From: CAZIPZ01 sp964541075
GTDB lineage: Bacteria; Acidobacteriota; Terriglobia; 20CM-2-55-15
Length of the DNA stretch: 8,007 nucleotides
Assembly (NCBI GenBank): GCA_964541075.1
Contig: CAZIPZ010000187.1
Coordinates: 1 to 8,007 of the forward strand
Direction of reading: 5' to 3'
The notes under the pieces were generated by a model that searched no databases, had not been told where the DNA came from, and saw nothing but the letters and a program-made list of their open reading frames with translations. Both the position numbers and the translations under genes were made by a program. Positions 1 through 6,435 of the stretch are shown in pieces. Numbering within the stretch: the stretch's first letter is position 1; the number at the start of each line of letters is the position of its first letter.

Positions 1-1
1 A

Positions 2-439
2 CACATTGAAGTGATTTCGTACAGTTGGGGCGTTTCCAATCCGGTTCAAGCTAGTCCCAGCAACGTCGGCAGAACCACCGGCAGACCGACATTCGGAGAG
101 TTGGTTATCACGAAGAAACTCGACAGCACTAGTCCCGGTCTAAACTACGCCTGTGCTTCGGCCACTAATCTTCTCGATACAAAATTACATCTTGTGCGCC
201 AGGACGCAGAAGCCGAAGAGAACCTGACTTATATGGTTTACGAGTTGTCCGATACGCTCGTGAGTTCGGTTTCCGTAGGCGGAAGCGGAGAGATTCCGAT
301 CGAGACGATTACGCTCAATTACACCAAGATGAACTGGCTGTACAACCCACAGAAGTCTGATCAAGGTGAAGTCGGCGTGATCCCGAAGGGCTGGAACCTG
401 ACAACGAATACAGGGTCTAACACGGGCGAAGTCGAATAG
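2..439 (+). CDS. hcp: Hcp (TssD), T6SS inner-tube protein, 5' end cut by window edge
   Basis: Hcp forms hexameric rings that stack into the inner tube of the T6SS; the tube is expelled with the spike and can carry small effectors in its lumen. The visible 145 codons begin inside the protein: the frame is open from base 2, and the first residues (HIEVISYSWGVSNP) match the Hcp segment that normally lies roughly 25 residues after the start, so the GTG at base 11 is an internal codon and not the true start. Further Hcp hallmarks are the stretch VSSVSVGGSGE, followed by a P-x-E-T-x-T-L-N-Y strand, and the C-terminal segment MNWLYNPQKSDQGEVG ending in a GW turn. The stop is TAG at 437-439. It stands at the head of tssEFGH, the common T6SS order in which tssB and tssC lie upstream of hcp. 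Family assignment is secure; the missing N-terminus and promoter cannot be seen. Confidence 0.95.
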   Translation, partial: HIEVISYSWGVSNPVQASPSNVGRTTGRPTFGELVITKKLDSTSPGLNYACASATNLLDTKLHLVRQDAEAEENLTYMVYELSDTLVSSVSVGGSGEIPIETITLNYTKMNWLYNPQKSDQGEVGVIPKGWNLTTNTGSNTGEVE

Positions 440-444
440 CCTTC

Positions 445-903
445 ATGATTGAACCCAAGGTTCGCTCGGGCGCTCGAGTTCTTCTGTTCGACCGGCTCGT
501 TGACACCGAACCGGATAAGCAGAAGGAGCTGCGTCCTCTGCGGACCCTGGACAAGCAAGGCCTGAAACAATCCATCCGGCGGGAATTGGGACGGCTGCTC
601 AACACGCGCTGTCCCATACCTCTATCTTCTCCGCAAGAGAGAACCGTCGTTAACTACGGGATTCCGGATTTCTCCGCACTCTCGCCGCAAAATTCTTCAC
701 ACTGTGCAAAGCTCGAATTGTCTATCCGCGATGCAATCGTCAGCTACGAGCCGCGCCTTGTTGACGTAAAGGTGTCCGTCGATCCGGCGACAAAAGATGA
801 GCGCAGTCTCAACGCGAGAATTGATGCGAAACTCCAACTGGAAACGATCAGAGAGCCTGTTGCGTTTACAGTTGTCGTGAAGCGCGATGAAAAACGCAGG
901 TGA
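445..903 (+). CDS. tssE: TssE, gp25-like T6SS baseplate wedge protein
   Basis: TssE is the T6SS counterpart of phage T4 gp25, a small baseplate wedge protein that helps start sheath polymerisation; it acts in the cytoplasm at the inner-membrane-docked baseplate. The 152-residue product has the usual family length. Visible family marks are an N-terminal arm with LLFDRL (about 13-18), an SIRRELGRLLNTR helix (43-55), the VVNYGIPDFS segment (68-77), and the core motif SIRDAIVSYEPRL (93-105) with the conserved Glu-Pro-Arg at 102-104. The ATG at 445 is the first possible start, because an in-frame TAA lies at 418-420. No good Shine-Dalgarno sequence precedes it. With only 5 bases after the hcp stop, translation probably depends on ribosomes finishing hcp (inference). 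Confidence 0.93.
   Translation: MIEPKVRSGARVLLFDRLVDTEPDKQKELRPLRTLDKQGLKQSIRRELGRLLNTRCPIPLSSPQERTVVNYGIPDFSALSPQNSSHCAKLELSIRDAIVSYEPRLVDVKVSVDPATKDERSLNARIDAKLQLETIREPVAFTVVVKRDEKRR
898..903 (+). promoter_or_regulatory. Ribosome binding site for tssF (AGGTGA)
   Basis: AGGTGA sits 6 bases before the ATG at 910 and overlaps the last codons and stop of tssE. It decides the tssF start: the nearby ATG at 903 is in a different frame. Confidence 0.7.
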
Positions 904-909
904 TGTTCA

Positions 910-2721
910 ATGACCGGCGACGGCTGGGAAGGTCTTCTCGAATACTACAGCCGTGAGCTGACGTACCTGCGAAAGAGCGGGGGCGAATTCGCCAAACGGT
1001 ATCCCAAGATCGCGTCCCGCCTGGAGGTTGCCGATGGACCTTCGGCAGACCCGCATGTTGAGCGTCTGATTGAGTCGTTTGCTTTCCTGACGGCGCGCAT
1101 TCAGCGTGACATTGAGAACGAGTTTCCCGAAATCACCTCCGCGCTCCTCGGAGTCGTCTACCCACAATTCCTGAATCCTATTCCATCAATGTCGATTGCT
1201 CAATTCGTCGTTGATCCAGCTCAGGGAAAGATCACAACGGGGTACGAGATAGCAAAACACACGCCTCTGTTTGCGGAGACTATGGAGTCTCTGCCTTGCC
1301 GTTTCAGAACATGTTACCCGGTGGTGCTGTGGCCTCTCGAGATTACGTATGCGGCATTTGAGTCGACGGACCAGTTTGAATTTCTCGACAATTCGCCGCG
1401 CGTCGCCACGGTTTTGAGGCTGCGCCTCGAATCTCGGCTGTCTTCGCTGAATGAACTGACTTTAAAGAGTCTGCGATTTCACTTGAGCGGCGACTTGAAC
1501 GTAGCGTTTCGCCTCTATGAACTCATCTTTGGGAACACGCTTTCAGTAGCACTGCTTCCCGAAGGGAGCCACCGGCCTGTGTTCCTGCCTCAGAACTGTA
1601 TCAAGCCCGTCGGGTTCGATGGCGAAGAGGATGTCCTGCCTTACCCCAGTCACTCACATCCGGCCTACGGTCTGTTGCAGGAATATTTCACATTTCCGGA
1701 AAAGTTCTTGTTTTTCGATGTCGACTATCTCGATCGTCATGGATCCGATAAATCCTTCGATCTGCTTTTTATGTTCGATGCGACGCCGCGTGAGCGGCTA
1801 GCGGTGAACAATGAATCATTTCGCCTTGGGTGCACGCCCATCATCAACCTTTTCAGGAAGACGACGGAGCCAATCCGGCTCGATCAGCGAAAAACCGAGT
1901 ATCCGCTCGTAGCGGATCTTCGTAGGGAGCGCTCCACAGAGATTCATTCGATCGTGTCGGTTTCAATGTCCTCTAATCCTGAGGACAAGACCAGAGTCGT
2001 GGAGCCTTTCTTCTCATTCCATCACGCGAGTGAAATCGAAGATCAGAAGGCGTTCTGGTTTGCCACGAGAGCTCCGGTCGTTCGTAAAGATATGAGCGGC
2101 ACCGAAATGTCTTTACGCCTTGTGGATCTGGACTTTCAACCCGAACTTCCTCCTGCGCAGACCGTTTTTGCGCATACGCTGTGCACGAACCGAAGGCTGG
2201 CCGAACAGGTCCCAGGCGGGGCATCGCTGCAGATCGAAGAAGCGGCGCCCGCTGCGCAGATTATCTGTCTCTCCAAGCCGAGCGCGCAACTGGATCCACC
2301 GCTGGGAGGATCGACGCTCTGGAGGCTTATCTCGCATCTTTCTCTCAATTACCTTTCGTTGGCGGGCGATGGCGAAAGTCTGAAAGCGCTGCGGGAGATA
2401 TTGCGGCTATACAGCTACCTGGACGATGCATCAGTTTCCCAACAGATTATGGGGATTCGCGAACTCGCCTGCCGGAGCGTCGTCCGCCGCGTGGGAACAG
2501 AATCCTGGAAAGGCTTTTGCCGGGGAATCGAGATTGAGCTTCTTTTTGACGAGGAACTCTACGTTGGAAGCAGCGCCTTCCTTTTCGGAGCGGTGCTGAA
2601 CCGTTTCTTTGCCCTTTACGCGTCTGTGAATTCGTTTACACAACTGCTCATTCGCAGCAAACAACGTGACGGAATCTGGAAAAAATGGCCGCCCACGGTT
2701 GGGGAACAAATCGTCCTTTAA
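910..2721 (+). CDS. tssF: TssF (VasA family), T6SS baseplate wedge protein
   Basis: TssF forms, with TssG, the main wedge of the T6SS baseplate (two TssF to one TssG), and contacts TssE and TssK. The 603-residue product has the normal family length. The N-terminus is highly diagnostic: YYSRELTYLRKSGGEFAKRYPKIA (12-35), DPHVERLIESFAFLTARI (47-64), an FPEIT helix (72-76) and YPQFLNPIPSM (84-94). CRFRTCYPVVLWPLEI near residue 130-145 is another family segment. The C-terminus ends with the KWPPTVG element resembling the W-P-P-x-x-G tail typical of TssF. The frame is uninterrupted. Its last 37 bases overlap tssG, so the two wedge partners are probably made in a coupled way, which suits their fixed-ratio complex (inference). 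Confidence 0.96.
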   Translation: MTGDGWEGLLEYYSRELTYLRKSGGEFAKRYPKIASRLEVADGPSADPHVERLIESFAFLTARIQRDIENEFPEITSALLGVVYPQFLNPIPSMSIAQFVVDPAQGKITTGYEIAKHTPLFAETMESLPCRFRTCYPVVLWPLEITYAAFESTDQFEFLDNSPRVATVLRLRLESRLSSLNELTLKSLRFHLSGDLNVAFRLYELIFGNTLSVALLPEGSHRPVFLPQNCIKPVGFDGEEDVLPYPSHSHPAYGLLQEYFTFPEKFLFFDVDYLDRHGSDKSFDLLFMFDATPRERLAVNNESFRLGCTPIINLFRKTTEPIRLDQRKTEYPLVADLRRERSTEIHSIVSVSMSSNPEDKTRVVEPFFSFHHASEIEDQKAFWFATRAPVVRKDMSGTEMSLRLVDLDFQPELPPAQTVFAHTLCTNRRLAEQVPGGASLQIEEAAPAAQIICLSKPSAQLDPPLGGSTLWRLISHLSLNYLSLAGDGESLKALREILRLYSYLDDASVSQQIMGIRELACRSVVRRVGTESWKGFCRGIEIELLFDEELYVGSSAFLFGAVLNRFFALYASVNSFTQLLIRSKQRDGIWKKWPPTVGEQIVL

Positions 2722-3731
2722 GAAACTTCCTCTTTGAGGAAGGACATCTTTTCGACTTCTATCAGGCAGTGCGTTTGATAGAAAAGCTTCGGCAAACGAA
2801 AGCAGCCGTTGCAACAAATGTCGATCCGTCTCAGGATGCGGTTCGATTCAAATCAAAAGTCACGTTGGGTTTTCCAGCGTCCGACATCGAGACCATTAAA
2901 CCAGGAAGAATCGGCGGACCGCCTGAGGTTGTTGTTAATTTCATGGGTTTGGCGGGCGCCTTCGGGCCGTTGCCGAATCCGTTTGTGGAATTGCTTATCG
3001 AACGCGAATCCCAGCGCGACACCGGATTCCGCGATTTCCTCGACCTGTTCAACAACCGGCTCATTTCTTTGATGTACCGCGTCCGAAAAATCCACCGTCT
3101 CGGCATTGAAATGGAGTCGCCCGAGCGAGTGCCTTTTGCGCAGTATCTTTTCGCCCTGATGGGTCTGGGTACGAAGAACGTCCAGAATCGCCTGAAGGTC
3201 AAAGATCGCGCATTCCTTTTTTATACCGGTCTGTTTGCGCAGAAGCCCCATTCCATGTCGGGATTGGAACGGCTGCTTTCGCACTACTTTAGGGTGAAAG
3301 TCAAAGGATCGCCTCTTCACGGACGTTGGCATTTTCTCGAACGCGATCAGACCACGATACTGGGCCCGTCTGGACAAAACTGCGTGCTTGGCGAGAGCGC
3401 CGTATTGGGTCGGCGCATCTGGGATCAGCAGACTCGATTCAGGCTGCTGGTGGGGCCATTGAAGTTAAAAGAATTTGAGGAATTTCTTCCGGTAGGATCG
3501 CGTTTTCGACCCCTAGTAGAATTGACGGCGTTCTATGTGGGACGTGAATTGGAATTCGATATCAATCTTGTGGTCAAGGCTCGCGAAGCTCCTCAATTCG
3601 GATTGAGTACGTCTTCTGGTCCGAGACTCGGTTGGACATCGTGGCTTAAGACTGCGGAATTTCAAAGTGATGACAATCAAGTTGTATTGCATCCCTCAAG
3701 CACTGGAGAGCCTATTTTCGCTTGGACCTGA
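2685..3731 (+). CDS. tssG: TssG (VasB family), T6SS baseplate wedge protein
   Basis: TssG is the second core wedge subunit; it binds a TssF dimer and links it to the TssK trimers that dock on the membrane complex. The 348-residue product matches family length. The N-terminus (MAAHGWGTNRPLRNFLFEEG, then FDFYQAVRLIEKL at 23-35) is the classic TssG opening and supports the ATG at 2685, although this start lies inside tssF. Other marks are VRFKSKVTLGFPASDI (53-68), the glycine-proline loop FMGLAGAFGPLP (86-97) and FRDFLDLFNNRLISLMYR (115-132). GGA at 2678-2680 lies 4 bases before the start and is a short, close ribosome site. The stop TGA at 3729-3731 lies inside tssH. Confidence 0.95.
   Translation: MAAHGWGTNRPLRNFLFEEGHLFDFYQAVRLIEKLRQTKAAVATNVDPSQDAVRFKSKVTLGFPASDIETIKPGRIGGPPEVVVNFMGLAGAFGPLPNPFVELLIERESQRDTGFRDFLDLFNNRLISLMYRVRKIHRLGIEMESPERVPFAQYLFALMGLGTKNVQNRLKVKDRAFLFYTGLFAQKPHSMSGLERLLSHYFRVKVKGSPLHGRWHFLERDQTTILGPSGQNCVLGESAVLGRRIWDQQTRFRLLVGPLKLKEFEEFLPVGSRFRPLVELTAFYVGRELEFDINLVVKAREAPQFGLSTSSGPRLGWTSWLKTAEFQSDDNQVVLHPSSTGEPIFAWT
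3704..3710 (+). promoter_or_regulatory. Probable ribosome binding site for tssH (TGGAGAG)
   Basis: A purine-rich GGAGAG element lies inside the 3' end of tssG, 11 bases before the TTG at 3722. The spacing is longer than ideal, but it is the only plausible site and supports the TTG as the tssH start. Confidence 0.45.
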
Positions 3732-6349
3732 AATCGCTGATCTCAAAATTGAGTCCGCCATGCCGTAAAGCGCTGGAAGCTGCGGCACAGCTCTGCGTTT
3801 CTCAAACGCACTTCAACGTGGAGGTTGAACACTTTCTATTAAAACTGTTCGAATCGTCCAATACAGACGCCTCGCGTGTACTCCGGTACTACGACATCGA
3901 CGTTGCGGACGTCACGAAGGAACTGACTCGCGCAATGGACAAGCTCAAGAGGGGCAATAATCGAACCCCAACTCTGTCGCCTCAAATTCCTCTGATGATC
4001 CAGGAAGCATGGGTAGTGTCCTCCTTACATTTGGAATCGAGCATCGTTCGCTCCGGCGGAATCATTCAGGCGCTCCTCGACAATGAAGCCCTCAGGGGAA
4101 TCATTGTCGATTCCGCTCCCAGTTTGCTGAAACTTCCGCGCGAAAAAATGCGTGAAGACATGCCTGAACTGGTTCGCGGATCATCCGACGAGAAGGGTGT
4201 TGTCGATGTAAGTTCGCCCTCGGCGTCAGGCGCGCCCACCGGAGACTCCAAAACGCCGGCTCTGGACCAGTACACAGTGGACCTGACGGCTCAGGCGCGC
4301 GCCGGTAAGATCGACCCTGTACAAGGCCGCGACTTTGAGATCCGCCAGATCATCGACATTCTGACTCGGCGGCGGCAGAACAACCCTATCCTGACCGGCG
4401 ACGCCGGTGTGGGCAAAACTGCAGTCGTCGAAGGTTTTGCTCTTCGAATCGCCAAAGGCGACGTTCCTCCCTCTCTGCAGCCGATCACTGTCCGTATGCT
4501 GGATATCGGTCTTCTCCAGGCGGGCGCCGGAGTGCGGGGTGAATTTGAGAACCGATTGAAGTCCGTCATAGGAGAAGTTAAGTCCTCCCCGCATCCGATC
4601 ATTCTCTTCATCGACGAAGCGCACACGTTGATCGGAGCAGGGGCCGTTGCAGGTCAGGGAGACGCAGCCAATCTCTTAAAACCGGCTCTCGCTCGCGGCG
4701 AGCTTCGCACGATAGCCGCAACCACCTGGTCGGAATATAAGAAGTATTTCGAAAAGGATCCGGCTCTGGCTCGTCGATTTCAAGTCATACAGGTGGATGA
4801 ACCCGATGAACGGGCGGCAATGGCGATGTTGCGCGGAGTCGTGTTGCACCTTGAAAAGCACCACGGCGTTCGCATTCTCGACGAAGCTGTCCACGACGCG
4901 GTGACGCTGTCGAATCGTTACATCGCGGGGCGGAAGCTTCCGGATAAAGCTATCAGCGTGCTCGACACAGCTTGTGCTCGAGTGGCGATCGGACAAACCA
5001 GTACGCCTGCCGAGGTCGAAGCCGCTATTCGAAACATCGCGCGCATCGAGGATGAGATTGCAATTCTGAAAAGGGAGGAGCTTATCGGTCGGGATCATCC
5101 AGAGCGTCTCAAAGCGCTCACGGATGAACTCAACACAGCTGGCGGCGAGCACAAAAGTGTCGCTCAGCGCTGGCAGGACGAGCTCACCGTCTTCAGAAAG
5201 ATCCGCGAACTTCAAATGAAGTTCGACGCAATCTCACAAAAGAGTCCCGCCGAAGAACTCGATCCCTTGCGTCGGGAATTGGCTGCTCTCAAGAAGGAAC
5301 TGGCAGCTTTGCAGAAGGATCAGCCCATCATTCCACTCTATGTGGATTCGAACATCATTGCGTCCGTGGTTTCTGGTTGGACTGGAATTCCGGTCGGGAA
5401 GATGTTGACGGATGAAATCCGATCAGTATTACGCCTGAAAGAAAAGATGGCGGAACGTGTGGTAGGTCAATTACCCGCGCTCGACGCCATCTCCCGCCGC
5501 ATCCGGACTTCGCGGGCCGATCTTGTCGATCCCGGCAAACCCGTTGGCGTCTTCCTCCTGGTTGGTCCGAGCGGAGTTGGGAAAACTGAGACGGCTATAG
5601 CGCTGGCGGAACTTCTGTATGGCGGTGAATCGAACATGGTTGTGGTGAATATGTCCGAGTATCAGGAGGCGCATAGCGTTTCGGGACTGAAGGGGTCGCC
5701 TCCCGGATATGTCGGTTACGGCAGCGGTGGTGTTCTAACCGAAGCAGTACGGCGCGATCCCTATACGGTTCTTCTGCTTGATGAGGTTGAAAAAGCGCAT
5801 CCCGACGTCATGGATCTTTTCTACCAGGTGTTCGATAAAGGGCAACTGGAGGATGGTGAAGGGCTCTCGGTGAACTTCAAGAACACGGTCATCATTCTCA
5901 CGTCGAATGTTGGAACCGACGTCATCATGAAAGAGTGCCGTGACAGAGCGAAATTACCCGACGCGGAAACGCTCGTCGAAATGCTGCGGCCAGAATTGCT
6001 TCGGTATTTCAGGCCAGCGTTTCTTGGTCGCCTTGTTGTGGTTCCGTACTACCCTCTCGGTGACGATGAAATCCAGAAAATCGTCATGCTAAAGCTCGAA
6101 AAGATTCAGCGCCGTTTCAAAGAGAATCATAGGGCGGAGTTAACCTATGATGCCGCGATCGTTGAGGCTATTGCGGACCGATGCACTGAGGTAGATAGCG
6201 GAGCTCGAAACATCGATCACATCCTCACTCACACCCTACTGCCTGAAGTTTCGACCGAAGTCCTGGACCGAATGGGCAATGGCCAAAGCTTTCGCGGAGT
6301 CCATGTGGCTCTCGATGCGTCCGGTTCGTTCGTTTACAGCTTCCTTTAG
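3722..6349 (+). CDS. tssH: TssH/ClpV, AAA+ ATPase that recycles the T6SS sheath
   Basis: ClpV is a hexameric Clp/Hsp100 unfoldase that pulls on TssC of contracted TssB/TssC sheath and disassembles it for reuse. The 875-residue product has the full family layout. An N domain (about 1-150, with NVEVEHFLLKLFES) is followed by a Ser/Gly-rich linker (about 152-182). D1 has Walker A GDAGVGKT (226-233), Walker B ILFIDEA with D298/E299, and a pore loop AGVRGEFENR near 269-278. A short coiled middle domain spans about 437-535. D2 has Walker A GPSGVGKT (615-622), pore loop GSPPGYVGYG (658-667) and Walker B LLLDE with D687/E688. All catalytic residues look intact. The start is TTG at 3722: an in-frame TGA at 3671-3673 precedes it with no ATG or GTG between, and the resulting MDLKSLISKLSPPCRKALEA is the usual ClpV opening. 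ClpB is the alternative, but the T6SS context, short middle domain and ClpV-like N-terminus argue against it. Confidence 0.96.
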   Translation: MDLKSLISKLSPPCRKALEAAAQLCVSQTHFNVEVEHFLLKLFESSNTDASRVLRYYDIDVADVTKELTRAMDKLKRGNNRTPTLSPQIPLMIQEAWVVSSLHLESSIVRSGGIIQALLDNEALRGIIVDSAPSLLKLPREKMREDMPELVRGSSDEKGVVDVSSPSASGAPTGDSKTPALDQYTVDLTAQARAGKIDPVQGRDFEIRQIIDILTRRRQNNPILTGDAGVGKTAVVEGFALRIAKGDVPPSLQPITVRMLDIGLLQAGAGVRGEFENRLKSVIGEVKSSPHPIILFIDEAHTLIGAGAVAGQGDAANLLKPALARGELRTIAATTWSEYKKYFEKDPALARRFQVIQVDEPDERAAMAMLRGVVLHLEKHHGVRILDEAVHDAVTLSNRYIAGRKLPDKAISVLDTACARVAIGQTSTPAEVEAAIRNIARIEDEIAILKREELIGRDHPERLKALTDELNTAGGEHKSVAQRWQDELTVFRKIRELQMKFDAISQKSPAEELDPLRRELAALKKELAALQKDQPIIPLYVDSNIIASVVSGWTGIPVGKMLTDEIRSVLRLKEKMAERVVGQLPALDAISRRIRTSRADLVDPGKPVGVFLLVGPSGVGKTETAIALAELLYGGESNMVVVNMSEYQEAHSVSGLKGSPPGYVGYGSGGVLTEAVRRDPYTVLLLDEVEKAHPDVMDLFYQVFDKGQLEDGEGLSVNFKNTVIILTSNVGTDVIMKECRDRAKLPDAETLVEMLRPELLRYFRPAFLGRLVVVPYYPLGDDEIQKIVMLKLEKIQRRFKENHRAELTYDAAIVEAIADRCTEVDSGARNIDHILTHTLLPEVSTEVLDRMGNGQSFRGVHVALDASGSFVYSFL

Positions 6350-6435
6350 TCCGAGTTGATTATTCCGGGGATCATAGTCTGTGAATTCTGCATTTCAGAT
6401 CACGTAGGCGATCCACATCCCAATGGAGTCCGAGC
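6350..6435 (+). other. Spacer between tssH and the alanine-rich gene
   Basis: This is the only real intergenic gap in the window (86 bases). No rho-independent terminator (GC stem plus T run) is visible, so read-through from tssH into the next gene is likely. An imperfect 16-base dyad, TGAATTCTGCATTTCA, lies at 6382-6397. No convincing -35/-10 pair or sigma-54 (GG-N10-GC) site was found. A separate promoter for the last gene cannot be excluded. Confidence 0.4.
6425..6428 (+). promoter_or_regulatory. Ribosome binding site for the alanine-rich gene (GGAG)
   Basis: GGAG lies 7 bases before the ATG at 6436, a standard spacing, and supports that start. The ATG at 6423 that overlaps it is in another frame and reaches a stop after six codons. 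Confidence 0.6.

Noticed and set aside
11..439. GTG at base 11 as the true start of hcp
   Set aside because: The frame is open to the window edge, and the residues before and after it (HIEVISYSWG) belong to a conserved internal Hcp strand.
2120..2383. Open frames on both strands inside tssF, tssG and tssH, including frames of 120-180 codons
   Set aside because: They lie wholly inside well-supported T6SS genes, show no family motifs and are rich in Arg, Ser and Pro as expected of shadow frames.
3722..6349. General chaperone ClpB
   Set aside because: The middle domain is shorter than in ClpB, the N-terminus is of ClpV type, and the gene lies in a T6SS operon.
6356..6386. TTGATT as a -35 box of a promoter for the last gene
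   Set aside because: No acceptable -10 hexamer occurs at 16-18 bases downstream.
6382..6402. TGTGA...TCAC near 6380-6402 as a CRP-type site
   Set aside because: The half sites are about 15 bases apart, not the 6 needed.
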